In this document: piece after piece, positions 32,015-42,276 of the stretch
Position numbering within the stretch: position 1 is the first letter of the stretch
Layout: every line of letters begins with the position of its first letter
Assembly: GCA_964019695.1 (NCBI GenBank)
Contig: OZ026517.1
Location: 53,065,672-53,129,671 of the forward strand
Source of the DNA: Loripinus fragilis
Lineage: Eukaryota; Mollusca; Bivalvia; Lucinida; Lucinidae
Reading direction: 5' to 3'
DNA: 64,000 bases
Program-made: the position numbers and the translations under genes
Notes under the pieces: generated by a model
What the model was told of the DNA's origin: nothing
Seen by the model: only the letters and a program-made list of their open reading frames with translations
The model's database searches: none

Positions 32015-33534
32015 CGAGGGTCATCCAATAAGTTCTGACAATGACCCCATAAAACAAAATCTATTTCTCTAGGATGTGTTTCAATAATGTTCACATGTTA
32101 TTTAGATTATAGGGGATTGAATCACCTGTTCAAACATTTTCCATGCTGCAATCGCAATGGTTGCTAGGCAACTAAAGGGCCATGGATGGGACACTGTATG
32201 CAGTATATATGCCCAATTTCTAAGAAATTACAAACTCCTCTTTAAAACGTTTTATATAGTTAAATAAAGACATTATGTATGTAGATCCTGAACGTCATAG
32301 ATAATGGCTTCGCTTGCGAATGTGGTGTAAGCAGGGTTTTGATTATGGCATGTCACCGATTTTGCAAGAAATATTTTCCTTAAAAATGGGTTTTACTAAT
32401 AGTGTATTACATTTGGTAAATAGCATTTATTGAAAGTTATTATTTTCTATGTATTTAGAAGACTATAGAACAGCGCTATCGAAACATGTATTTATTTATA
32501 CGCGAATTGATCGTAATGACTTTTTTAAGTGTTCAAAATATACTTTTTTTAATACTAACGCATTAAGTGAGGCAAAACTGTATTTTTCTGTTGTTGTCTA
32601 GCAACCAAGAACGTTTAAAGCAACTAGGTTAATGTCATTTTGGTATTTGCTTTTAAGGGTCAATCGTGTATTCAGACAACATCACCAACCACTAATATAA
32701 CTTTCCAAAGAAACTTATTGCATCTTTAACTACCTCTACCCCCAGCAAAAATTAGTTAAAACTGTGATTTTTCATGGCCATGGATTCTCACAGTGTTGTA
32801 TACAAAGGGATACGTGCATTAAGGGGCTATTTTGGCCCCCTCTAGAGCCAAAAACTGAAAGTTGCTTTTCACCAATTTCATCTTATTGGTTTGTTAGAAG
32901 AATAGCCCGTGTAAAATTCTGGCATTTATTTTACTTTTACCCGTTGCTGTGGCAACCAAAATGGTCGACAAAATAGGCCTAGAATAGAGAAATTGCCAGT
33001 TTAGGCTAAATTTGAGGCTTTTGGAGACCGATTTTTTAAGAATTAGTTATCAGCACAAGCAAATACCAAAACAAACCTTTTAATATATTGTGTGCCGTAA
33101 TAAGTCTCATCATCTGTTAAAACATTTTTTGGTATTTGCGTATGCTCTATATTAATCCTCTGTTACATGTCTCAAATTTGCTCCAAAATGGTCATTTTCC
33201 TATTTTCGACCTATTTTGGCCGCCATTTTTGTTACCATAGCAACCGTGAAAGTCCAATCAATACCACACCTTTACAATTTGGCTACTGTTCTAATTAACT
33301 AATAAGAAACTTGTGAAGAGCAACTTCTATTTTTTGACCTCATAGGGGGGCCAAAATAGCCTCTTAATGCACGTACCCCTTTGTATAGCATAAGATCAGG
33401 TTGTGATAAAAAATCAATATTTCAAACTAGAATAGGCAACACCCATGGCCACATGCAGTGGGTAATAGAATTCTGATTTCAATAACAGTTTCAGAGATAT
33501 GAGACCATTGTCAGAACTTATTGGATGACCCGCG
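32015..33534. mobile_element. Mariner-type element, copy 1 (contains a nested MITE)
   Basis: The left end is CGAGGGTCATCCAATAAGTT. The right end in reverse complement is CGCGGGTCATCCAATAAGTT. The element is flanked by TA on both sides (32013-32014, 33535-33536). CGAGGGT...CAATAAGT-type termini and TA targets fit mariner-like transposons. A second copy at 52434-53383 shares most internal sequence, e.g. CAATGGTTGCTAGGCAACTA. Copy 1 is about 585 bp longer because of the MITE at 32801-33385. No transposase frame survives in either copy. Confidence 0.75.
32801..33385. mobile_element. MITE nested in the mariner-type element
   Basis: The left end TACAAAGGGATACGTGCATT, followed by AAGGGGCTATTTTGGCCCCC, is repeated in inverted form at the right end (reverse complement TACAAAGGGGTACGTGCATT). 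Both ends abut TA dinucleotides. The sister copy of the host element at 52434-53383 lacks the block near GTGTTGTTTACAAATTTATG, which confirms a separate, later insertion. The interior is non-coding. Confidence 0.75.
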
Positions 33535-33889
33535 TAGATTTAATGTTATTATTGAAAAACAGTGTTCCATTTAAAGGGCTACACTACATTAACACTTTCC
33601 CTACTGGGTAATAATTTTTTCACGCTGTTTTGTCGTCTACTGATTTTGTACAGAAAAATTCTTTCATAATATTGTATATTTTTTGAGTCAGATCAGGCCC
33701 GACACAATGTGGTTTCTCGGGTCTAAATGACTATGCTTCTGCTACTGTGGTGCACTGACGTGGATATGATGTTTTGTTTCATCTAAAATTTATTTAAATT
33801 TCACGTGCACTTTCAAACTTATTACTTTCCCTTTTCTGGGTGTAGAAGTTCATTACTGATCATCTTAAAATTATGCGATATTTCTTTTA

Positions 33890-34085
33890 CATGCGCGGAT
33901 CCAGAGGGGGGGGGGGGGTTAGGGACAGGAGGTCCCGACCCCCTCTGAAAAATCACAAAAATATTATGGTTTCCAAGCAAAATCATTAAGCTACCAAGCC
34001 AGATTCAATGTAGGGCCGTCATCGACACGCCAGCAAAACGCCATTCTAATGGCGTTTCGCTGGCAGGCCGATGATGGGCCGCTTA
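33890..34085. mobile_element. MITE with GCGGATCCAGA terminus, partial copy
   Basis: It starts ACATGCGCGGATCCAGAGGG, followed by a G run (33907-33918). It includes AAACGCCATTCTAATGGCGT and GCTGGCAGGCCGATGATGG as in 38794-39084, but in the opposite internal orientation, and lacks a clear second terminus. It ends about 290 bp before esterase exon 2. Confidence 0.55.
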
Positions 34086-34375
34086 TAGTGGTATTTGGTT
34101 TAAGTTTTCTGAGTTGGACCCACTCTGACAAAAATTTCTGGAATCGTGCAGGTTTCATTACTCCTATGTGAGACCATATTCTAAAGTATGTCACTTTGGC
34201 AGTTGCAAACCAGACTATCGGGCTCATTCCGTCATTTTGAAAAGCACTTTTTTTTAATTATATCGCAGACACTCCGAGTTGCAAAGGGTATCAGCAGTCG
34301 ACAATAGAAGGCAATGTTAACTTCCATGTGATACGTTCAAATATCATATGAACTATTACCAATTTTCTTTTTCAG

Positions 34376-34754
34376 AGATCCTAACTTTCCACGGAATGTT
34401 CCTGACTTTCCAAAATGGCCACAGTTCGATGCCAAATCTGGCCTACACATCCGGTTTTCAACGAACTTCACCGCCACCAAAATTGCCGGGAATTACGGAC
34501 AGCCAGCTGGGAAATTCTGGTTAGAGATTATGCCGGTGTTCTTAGCCGGTAAATCTGGAATTGGCAAGGCGGATCTAACTATAGACTGCAAGGAAGATGG
34601 ACGGAACTTCAATTTTGGAGACAGAGTTGCAAGAATTGTAATTATTGTTCTTGTATGTGTTGCCAGCTTTCTTTTGATAAGCCTTATTGTGACATGTATT
34701 TGTTTTAAATCAAAACGAAAGGAACAAACAATATATAATGCTATAGAAATGTAG
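34376..34754 (+). CDS. Carboxylesterase/cholinesterase-family enzyme, exon 2 (C-terminus and membrane anchor)
   Basis: The exon completes Gly531 and adds 125 residues (532-656). DPNFP (532-536) and the following PKWPQFDA (about 543-550) are the standard end of the catalytic domain. FWLEIMPVF (578-586) follows. Residues about 617-641 (RIVIIVLVCVASFLLISLIV onward) form one hydrophobic membrane-spanning helix followed by KSKRKEQ and a short tail ending NAIEM. The predicted protein is therefore a type-I membrane protein with its catalytic domain outside the cell, in contrast to secreted or ER-retained carboxylesterases; there is no HxEL ending. A sequon NFT lies at 561. The short open frame starting at 34530 is only the distal part of this exon. 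No AATAAA polyadenylation signal is obvious in the next 250 bases. Confidence 0.85.
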
Positions 34755-35275
34755 GTTGAATGAAAATTATCAAAGCATACGCTGTAAAAATACGTGTGAG
34801 TTAACACCAAAAGAGAAGGCAGCTGAGCTGCCACCTCATTATTATACTGCAGTAAATGATATATACTTGTATAAAGTACCCAATGCCTTGATTAGTTTAT
34901 TTGTTTTTGTTTACAATGATTCTCATCTATTTTTGAACATGACACCCCTATATTAGGAATTATTTCAATAATGGAAATTCAGTCACGCCTCAAAGCTTTT
35001 TGTTTATCTATAGATCTTGGGCGAACTAAACGTGACTCAACTATGACCGCGTGCAAACTATATCAATGTATACTATGAACCCTAATCGAACTGCTACCTT
35101 AGTCTGATCTGGGTCCATATTGTTTGCAATATAGGCTACCTAAGAACATAAGCAGACGAGAGAGTTGGCGACAAAAGTCGTGACTGGCGGGAAAATGGTT
35201 AAACCTCCAGTGGCTGCGCTTGCTGTCGATTCTAAGGCGGTGGTTCTGTTGCAGCTTGTTTTTTTTCCCACCCCA
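34755..35275. other. 3' flank of the esterase gene
   Basis: No second gene was recognised. A 66-aa + strand frame (34756-34956) begins two bases after the esterase stop and looks like chance translation of the 3' UTR. The segment at 35190-35260 resembles 28690-28760. Confidence 0.4.
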
Positions 35276-35965
35276 ACCCCCTATGTATAAAGTTCGTTTA
35301 TATTCATTGTTCCGAGGTAGTAAAACTTTTTATGCTAACTCACATGAAAATGGAATGAGGTGTTTTCATCATGCAAGTAACTATCGAAATGCAAACACAC
35401 GAGGCACTTTCATTGCTCAGAAAGAACACACTGTCATTTTTTTTCTGAGCATAATTTTGTTCTGGTCACAAATTTTAAAATGCCATGAAGAGTTGGCATT
35501 TTAAAATTTATGACAAGATCAAATTTCAAACTCATTTGAGTTGAGCATGAACAAAGTTTTGTCTACTGGGTAGATCTTCTCTTTGTTGCAGCTAGTTCTT
35601 TTTTTGCCCCCCTCCCACCCCACTCCCCCACCCCATATGTATGAGATTCGTCCACCCCATATGTATGAGATTCGTTTATATATTCCGTGTTCCGAGGTTG
35701 TAAAACCTTTTATGCTCAACTCACATGAAAATGAAATAAGGTGCCTTCATCATGCAAGTAAATATCGAAATGCAAACAAGCAAGGCACTTTCATTGCTCA
35801 GAAAAAAACACCTTCATTTTTTCTGGTCATAATTTTGTTCTGGTCATAAATTTTAAAATGCCAACAAAAGTTGGCATTTTAAAATTTATGACAAGAACAA
35901 ATTTCAAGCTCAATTGAGTTGAGCATGAACAAAGTTTTGTCTATTGGGTAGATCTTCTCTTTCAA
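35276..35965 (+). repeat. Tandem duplication, two ~330-350-bp units with internal hairpins
   Basis: Unit 1 (about 35276-35585) and unit 2 (about 35632-35965) share TTCCGAGGTAGTAAAAC / TTCCGAGGTTGTAAAAC, CATCATGCAAGTAA, TCGAAATGCAAACA, GGCACTTTCATTGCTCAG and GAACAAAGTTTTGTCTA in order. Each holds a long hairpin built from AAATTTTAAAATGCCA and TGGCATTTTAAAATTTATGA. A 23-bp CCACCCCATATGTATGAGAT word is itself doubled at 35630-35670. Confidence 0.75.
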
Positions 35966-36164
35966 GTCTGGAGCATGACTACGCATATGCTTAGATTCGT
36001 TCGAATATTTGTTGTCGCCGACACTACACGACAGGTCCCAAATTCTAAGCAGTTGGCTATTTTTTTCTCAATGTAAAATGCGATTATCAGTGGATTTTTT
36101 TTTGTGTGTGTTGATGCATTACGTCACAGTCAACAAATTTTAAGTCATGTCGGAACATTTTCTG

Positions 36165-36330
36165 TCTTCTTGGATTGGACAAGTACTAAGCAGAGGATAT
36201 AATATCTTGCTCAAGGACACAACACAGTGCCTCTGATTCGTCTCGGCCCAGCAACCCTTCGATCCCAAGTCTACTATTGAGCCACTGCGTTTACTACGAT
36301 GTCTTAGGTCACGTATGTGTATATGTTGTA
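36165..36330 (-). mobile_element. tRNA-derived SINE, - strand
   Basis: On the - strand, ACGCAGTGGCTCAATAGTAG (tRNA-like head with an A-box-like segment) precedes GGATCGAAGGGTTGCTGG. Then come AGAGGCACTGTGTTG and TGTCCTTGAGCAAGATATTA. The central TGTCCTTG(A/G)GCAAGA motif is shared with the other three SINEs in the window. Confidence 0.6.
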
Positions 36331-36540
36331 TCCTCATGAGCTCAAATAAAGCATATATCACCAGAACCAAGATTCTACTGACTATTCCATTTGTAATATA
36401 ATGGTCTTATCTTTTATAGTGCAAGCTCTGGCTTGATCTACATGTGTCTGAAAAATATTTCCGGTCTAGGTCTATTTGCATCGACGCCTGTAGGTGAACC
36501 TCTATCATTGAAAGAGCGGAGATCTTAATTATAAAGTACA

Positions 36541-36710
36541 GTAAAACCTGTGTAAAACGGCCGCTCAAAAATAGACAAAACAAAAGTCTTAATGACAAAT
36601 GGTAGCTTAATGAAGGTCGAAAGTAGCATTCTGCAATACTTCTGACCTGCATTAAGCGATAATTGGCATTGAAAACCAATTTTCGTGGTCGTTTTACATA
36701 GGCTTTACTG
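36541..36710. mobile_element. Small MITE with ACAGTAAAACCTG termini
   Basis: The left end is CAGTAAAACCTGTGTAAAAC. The right end in reverse complement is CAGTAAAGCCTATGTAAAAC. These are about 24-bp inverted repeats enclosing 120 bp. A Tc1-like relationship is suggested by the TACAGT start, but the right-hand TA is not clear. Confidence 0.6.
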
Positions 36711-36807
36711 GAACCTTACTGAGCTGATTGAAATAATAATTTTTTTTATTTTTACTCATCTTCTTGTCGTCTGCTGACTGACCTTCCAGGAACACTATAA
36801 GAGTGTC

Positions 36808-36870
36808 CAACGGTTTGGATCCAGAGTAGGACCGACGTTTTGTCGGTCCTGGTCTGGGTCCAAACTATTT
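36808..36870. repeat. TTTGGATCCAGA palindromic repeat
   Basis: ACGGTTTGGATCCAGAGTAG, then GACCGACGTTTTGTCGGTCC and TGGTCTGGGTCCAAACT, form one quasi-palindrome. Relatives are at 10765-10820 and 13428-13490, with looser ones near 18733, 33690 and 57820. Confidence 0.6.
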
Positions 36871-37143
36871 GCAAAAGTTATCAACAGACGACAAAAGTAG
36901 TATTAGCTGACCGAAATCATTAAGCAATTTCCACAAACAAAATGTTTTTTTATTTTATTTTTATTCTTTATGTATACAATTTTCAACAGGATAACACAAT
37001 TAGTTATAAAGAGCGTATTCTACCTTGTGGTCCTCAAAGAACATAATAAAAGTGGAAGTGGTTCCACTAAAGGGTTTGTGTGTCACGTGTTTCGGGGATA
37101 AAGCTATGATCGAACAACGAACAAAAATGACAAATACGATATC

Positions 37144-37560
37144 AGAGGCGTGTTCAACAATGCGAGCGCTCAGATTGCTATGGAGTGCTTTCTCTCTGAA
37201 CGCAAGCGCTCGCCAAGGTGCTTGCAAGCGCTCGTGATTCAAGTCGATAGATGTATCGCCCGAAAATCAAAGATGACTACCATGACAATAATGGGTTTAC
37301 GTGAGGGACTATGCACGCAATATTTTCAGATTCGATTTTTGGAATGACGATGTATGTTTCTTTGTGTGGATATATTGAATGGAACAATTTAAATTGAAAG
37401 TAGGAAGGTGTTTCGCATTGATTTCCTACCAATGGGGGATTTGATTTGTTTGTTACTGATCACAGCCATTTTTATTGAGCGAGCGCTCGCTATCGTTCAA
37501 CAATGTAATGACTACACTGACAAGCGCTCGTTGGAGCGCTCACATTGTTGAAATCGCCTC
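37144..37560. mobile_element. MITE with GAGCGCTC-rich inverted ends
   Basis: The left end is GAGGCGTGTTCAACAATGCG followed by AGCGCTC. The right end in reverse complement is GAGGCGATTTCAACAATGTG followed by AGCGCTC. The interior carries extra CAAGCGCTCG / GAGCGAGCGCTCGC words. Non-coding, 417 bp. Confidence 0.65.
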
Positions 37561-38052
37561 AGGTGAATAAAGTGCCATGACGTAACCAACTACGTAACTC
37601 TACTCTTATCGAGCACGGACTCTACAACTAACTTGCATGATCATTTTAATCCATTCTATTAACCAGCGAATACCCAGATGAAAGGCGATATCTCATCTCA
37701 TTTTGCTAAGATAAAACGCCATATTATCAAACAATCATAATTATATGAAAGGGTTGTTATGCCGTGCAAAATTGACCTTAAAATGGTAAAATATTAAGAA
37801 AATAATAAATTGATAAATAATTAATTAATAAAGAATAAGCTAAAATGTAAGGGGAAATCACATATTGAAGCGTATATGGAAATGCCATGAGAAAAGGGTA
37901 TAATAATATGGGCCAAAAAAGATCCTTTAGTTTGCAGACAACAGAAAGGGGTATTTAGATATCAATCACTTAATCATTCAGCTTGTCGCAGGTGATGACA
38001 AGAAGCCAAGATTTCCTGTCCCAGCGGCATTTCTTACATACTTAATACTTTT
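37561..38052. other. No gene recognised
   Basis: A+T-rich, with A and AAT runs near 37790-37850. No open frame of note. Confidence 0.4.
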
Positions 38053-38316
38053 CCTGGGCCCGGAATTACAATGCCTCCTTAAAGTTAAGCAAGACTTAAG
38101 TTAAGTATTGATATTTCAACATGCTATATTAAATGCTAAATAAATTGCCTGGATCGATGTGGTATTTGTGGTCAAAGATATCATTGAAATCTTCAGAAAA
38201 ATCAAAACTATTTTGATTTTAATCAGTTTTAAACGTTATTTTTCGCATCCTGAAAAATCAATACTTAACTTAAGTCTTCCTTAACTCTAAGGAGGCATTG
38301 TAATTCCGGGCCCTGG
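38053..38316. mobile_element. MITE with ~60-bp inverted repeats
   Basis: The left arm is CCTGGGCCCGGAATTACAAT, continuing through GCCTCCTTAAAGTTAAG to ACTTAAGTTAAGTATTGAT. The right arm is its inverted counterpart, ending GTAATTCCGGGCCCTGG. Arms of about 60 bp enclose about 140 bp of A+T-rich DNA. No target duplication could be fixed. Confidence 0.75.
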
Positions 38317-38793
38317 TCATTTAAAACTACAACTGATTGTGTGTTGTGATAAAACCCTAAGGCCACGTGTTTAGGGTGGGAGAGTAAGAAATTTTAGAGG
38401 AGTTAGTTAGAATTTAGATTTCAACACGATCGGTACATCGAAGTGAACTATAAGTTTTGGATTTCCAAAAAGTTGATATAAAAACGGGATACCCCGTTGG
38501 ACACTAATAAGATTTCATGCTTGAAGAAAACTATACATATTTGTTTTGTTGAACTTTGTTATTGTATGAGTATATTTATTTGTGGATTTCCATAAAGGAC
38601 GTCAAACTGAATACTGTCTTGCTTCATTTCTAAACTATAACTCACTTTCCTGACCCGAAAAATCAATGCAGGACAGGTTACCTGCACCTCCATAGAGCGA
38701 ATAATGGATGAATCCAACATGATAATAACAAAACAAGTTTGAGGTTCGGATCGGTTCATGTGATAGAAAAATTAGAGGCTGGTCTACCATCTC

Positions 38794-39084
38794 CATGTGC
38801 GGATCCAGAAAGTTTTGCCAGAGGGGCCCCATTTTTTTTAAGATTTTGTTTTGATGAGGGGAAAGAGGGTCCAAATAGCAGTTAAAGCCGGTCATTATCG
38901 GTCCGCCAGCCAAACGCCATTTAAATGGCGTATCGATGGCGGGCCGATGATGACCCAACAGGTGGTTTTGTGAATTTTCACGTGATCCGGACTAGTATTG
39001 CTAACAGTGAACCCTATAGCTTTGTGATTTCCAGAGGGGGGGGGGGTCTGGACACCCTGCCCCACCCCTCTGGATCCGCGCATG
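38794..39084. mobile_element. MITE with GCGGATCCAGA termini, copy B
   Basis: The left end is CATGTGCGGATCCAGAAAG. The right end is CCCTCTGGATCCGCGCATG. It has the central AACGCCATTTAAATGGCGTA palindrome and GGCGGGCCGATGATG, as in copy A (10169-10475). A G run lies at 39036-39046. The right terminus ends seven bases before the stop codon of the C1q exon, so this MITE would make up the start of that gene's 3' untranslated region. Confidence 0.75.
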
Positions 39085-39091
39085 ATCTCGC

Positions 39092-39525
39092 CTAGTCAGC
39101 GCTTACAAGAAATCCTGAAAAAGTGGACACTAAACGGTCTAACCCACCCTTGTTATTCTCCCCTTGAATGTAACAAATACTCAGTGTGCAGGCTATCCAG
39201 ACTTCATCTGATGCATCTAAATGGGTCAAAACTGTCGTGCTCCTTTCCATATGAATATTTGTTGGATCGGCATATATGTATCCAAAAGCATTAGAGTAGG
39301 AGTTTTTTACCATAGCGACGTGAAAACTTTGTCCTGGTGGTGAAGTAAGAGTTGCGCTAAATGAATAAGTTCCTGTCGTGGGCGCTGTGAAAACTCCGTG
39401 TCTCGGACTGTATCCCAATGCCTTGTTGAAGAGCACTGTTTGAAATATTACATGCTGTCCAACAGTGCCTTGTGTAAAATCTTGTGCGAGAGCTACCATG
39501 AAACTTGGCATATTTGTATCACAAC
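39092..39525 (-). CDS. C1q-domain protein, terminal exon
   Basis: On the - strand an exon begins after the acceptor ATGATTTCAG (39526-39535) and runs to TAG at 39092-39094. It encodes about 144 residues forming a nearly complete globular C1q domain. HVIFQTVLFN starts the fold. GVFTAPTTGTYSFSATL is the diagnostic beta-strand pair (consensus G.FTAP..G.Y.FS). DEVWIACTL matches GD.VWV. The chain ends STFSGFLVSAD (consensus S.FSGFLL). C1q-domain proteins are mostly secreted trimeric lectin-like molecules, many acting in bivalve innate immunity; that role here is inferred. Upstream exons with a signal peptide should lie at higher coordinates and were not found. The M at 39533-39535 is intronic and not the start. 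Downstream the gene abuts a MITE. Confidence 0.85.
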
Positions 39526-39895
39526 CTGAAATCATAATGAATAAAAACAGACATGCTTTAAAGGTAAATGATCACTTGGCGTTAAGGTGTACGATTAATG
39601 GGATCACATTTTTATGCATTAACACTTGCCGGGTCCCCGGGAAACTTTTTGAACATTCGGCCTTTCGACCTTTCGACCAATTATGCGTGATCGTTATTCT
39701 TGCATAACCAAATTCACACTGAAAACGTTGCTTAAAAACTAAAATATCCCTTATCGTACATTGTAATTCTCTGAACAAAATGGCGTCAGCTTTAATACTC
39801 CTTATAATAACGTCATAAAGTCGTCACAACGTCATATTCAAACGGCAAGTGAATCTTCTGATTTGAATATGGATTTTCCTTCATTTGACAAAGGG
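39526..39895. other. Upstream of C1q exon; diverged match to 58530-58640
   Basis: 39690-39840 contains CACTGAAAACGTTGCTTAAA, ACAAAATGGCGTCA and TCGTCACAACGTCAT. These have counterparts CACTGAAAACGTCGCTTAAA, ACAAAATGGCATCA and TCGCCACAACGTCAT at 58530-58640. This may be a more diverged edge of the duplicated block that starts at 39896. Confidence 0.45.
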
Positions 39896-41350
39896 TAGAT
39901 AAATTTTCCTTTTTAAAGGAGGGCTTGCCTAGTCTAAAAACAGCATGTGCACCTTGTATGTTGGGAACACTTCCAAGTTTGGTTATTTTTTACACTGCAC
40001 TATAACAACGTCATAGACGAACATCAAAAATAGTTATTGAGTCGGTCGGTAAGATACTCTTCTGGCAAAAGAAAGACACAAGCAGTTATCTAAAGCGGCA
40101 CCTAGCGCCATTCACTGAAGGACTTTAAAAACGAAAAAAAAATGAAATTAGTAAAATTTGCTTATCTTTAATGTATCATTTTTTTTAGTTCGGCAACAAT
40201 GAACATCAACATGTCAGCAAGACATGTTTTTAACTTCATGCCAAAATAATTTAAATAAATTTAGGACAACAGTCTATCGAACAGCAATACCCTTAGATTC
40301 TAAAGTTGCAATTTAAAATTTGTCTAGAAATAAGACGTGATTCAAAGTAATTGTATTAAAATGTTTTTATTAAAATCTGGATGCAAAATACCCTCGAAGC
40401 CCTGTTATTTGTCTGGAACTGACGATAGCCAGCCAGAACTCATATCGTCGATGCAAATATCGTTGATACACTCAACGTAAGTTGTCGTCAGACGGTCTTA
40501 ACGTTGGGTCGTCATTTTTGGTTAGCCAGACCTGCGTCGATATTTAACTGTCCCTGTAGTCAGATAACGATCTCTGAGGCGCTGTATAATTGATAGCCTT
40601 TTCCAAAGACCTAGAACCTTTCAAATAGTCATTTCATTTTTTCCATACAAACATATTCCTACTTTGTTGCTAGTCTATAGGCTGGTGCTAAGTTCTGATA
40701 ATCATACAACTCCATTGAAGACAATTGTATTTATAGACTAGCCATGAACATAACCATTAATGAAAGAAAAAAATACTATTACAATATTTTACGTGTATTT
40801 ATGATCACTTTTATTACCAGAGTGGTAGCTATTCTATATGGTTGACTGATGGCATTTAGGCCCACTTTGAATCGAACTTTAGTTCCTACTGTAGTAACTA
40901 AAGTTCGATTCGAACATCGATAGTCGCTACTATAGTGACGTCACGAACCTACTAAAGATCAAGGGTGGGTCAGAGCACCGTTTCTCTAGTAGCTTGTCTG
41001 GTTCCTACCTCTAGACCTATCTAGTAAGATGGGTTCAAGATCTATCAATAGCCTCAAAATGTTTTTATTTTACAAAATAAATCCTTGATGTGTTCTACTT
41101 GCGGTCCCTCTTATTCGTAATTGTTAATTAGAGTAGTCTGTGCAGTTTATGCACACCCTTTTTGTCTACGATGGAGAATTGAGGTGGGGCATACAGGGCT
41201 ATTTACTTGACAACAAATTACAAGGTTGCAACTGTAGCCGTTCGGGTGTAAGAACTTTAGTAGGAACTTCAATTATTCGAAGTGGGTCAATATCATTCCA
41301 ATTGCGCCAGGTTGGTCAATCTGGCGCATTCCGAGTGTTCCAAAATACGT
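39896..41350 (+). repeat. 1.45-kb duplicated block, copy 1
   Basis: Sequence from TTTAAAGGAGGGCTTGCCTA, through GCGGCACCTAGCGCC, AACTGACGATAGCCAGCCAG, AAGATGGGTTCAAGATCTAT and GTGCAGTTTATGCACACCCT, to TCCAATTGCGCCAG is repeated in the same order and orientation at 59853-61300. Similarity by eye is roughly 90% or more, with small indels. It has no coding capacity. An inverted-repeat MITE lies in the right third (40858-41290). Confidence 0.8.
40858..41290. mobile_element. MITE within the duplicated block, copy 1
   Basis: CCCACTTTGAATCGAACTTT followed by AGTTCCTACT on the left is matched by an inverted AGTAGGAACTTCAATTATTC, GAAGTGGG on the right. The second block copy has the equivalent at 60812-61275, where the right end (AGTAGGAACTTTAGTTCGAT) is closer to a perfect inverted repeat. 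Confidence 0.5.
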
Positions 41351-42276
41351 TATGATCAACCTAAAAATCAACAATTTTAAGGATAATTTTCCACAATAGT
41401 AAAAATTATCGCCATATCAGTCACCAATACCAATCCAGATTATCATGTTTGCACGAAAGTAAATATATTTAGAATTTCCAAGGTGAGTCTTGGTGGCTTC
41501 ACCCCAGAAGCCGAAGATTTTTTAAAACAAAAAATCAAATGAAATGAAGCTTTTCCTTTAAGGTGAGATTTTTTTAAAAAAAAAATTTGCAGGACCCCCT
41601 GAATCCCCAAAACTATGAGCTTTTTCCCAAATCCCTGAAAATAATTACCAGTGCTCCCCAGCTTCCTGAAAATAAATAGCCATTCTCCCCAGATCCCCAA
41701 AACCCCTGGGGCCCCCAATTAAGTTGAGAACCAAAGAACAAAGTTTTAACTCAGTATGGTCAATGAATCAATTTTCAAACTTTTGCATCGTGATAATTTT
41801 TGTAAACAACGTCCCGTCAATTTCCGATGACATAACGCCACCAACGCATTATATGGTAAGAAAAATTAAAACACTCGCGCTTGCGTGGGTTATAACCTAG
41901 TCATTTATCAATTTCCCATAAGAAAATAGTCGAGCTAAAATGGCCGACAAGAAATGGAATATTGCATTGAACACAGATGAACACAGATGACCTCAGACAA
42001 AAGTGCAATTTTCTATATTTTGAAAATACGTCGACATATTTGCTAATACCCAGTACATGTACGTAGGTGCCAGATGCACTATATAAACCACTCTGAAATG
42101 AACTACATAGTCCCTGTTCCACCAATTTGTACTTGTTTATGTCCATATTTCACACAGACCACGAATCCCACGAATCATCAAAAATCGATAAATATTAGGC
42201 TTTTTTCAGCCCATTCCAAGATTACAGAACCATCGGCTCTGATAAGGAAATCCTATGAGGCTCTTCCTGGTTCTGT
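41351..42276. other. No gene; low-complexity CCCC/TTTT alternation at 41560-41715
   Basis: Around 41580-41715 words such as CCCCCTGAATCCCCAAAACT and CCCCAGATCCCCAAAACCCC alternate with A/T-rich pieces. These give a spurious 91-aa - strand frame. Nothing else was recognised. Confidence 0.45.

Larger units (their letters stand above)
24440..34375 (+). other. Esterase intron, 9.9 kb, filled with mobile elements
   Basis: The donor is GTGAGT at 24440. The acceptor is TTTTCTTTTTCAG ending at 34375. Both follow GT-AG rules, and the intron splits a glycine codon (phase 2). Joining across it restores the family motif FAKTG-DPN, which is strong evidence for the splice. The intron contains two opposed reverse-transcriptase elements (25470-28580), several palindromic repeats, a 1.08-kb inverted-repeat element (30793-31870), a mariner-type element (32015-33534) and part of a MITE (33890-34085). 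Confidence 0.88.

Noticed and set aside
34530..34754. 74-aa stand-alone membrane protein
   Set aside because: It is the distal part of esterase exon 2. The upstream in-frame sequence to 34376 carries the conserved end of the esterase domain.
39526..39535. Start codon for the C1q protein at 39533-39535
   Set aside because: A splice acceptor (ATGATTTCAG) lies between that ATG and the C1q sequence and there is no signal peptide. The ATG is intronic.
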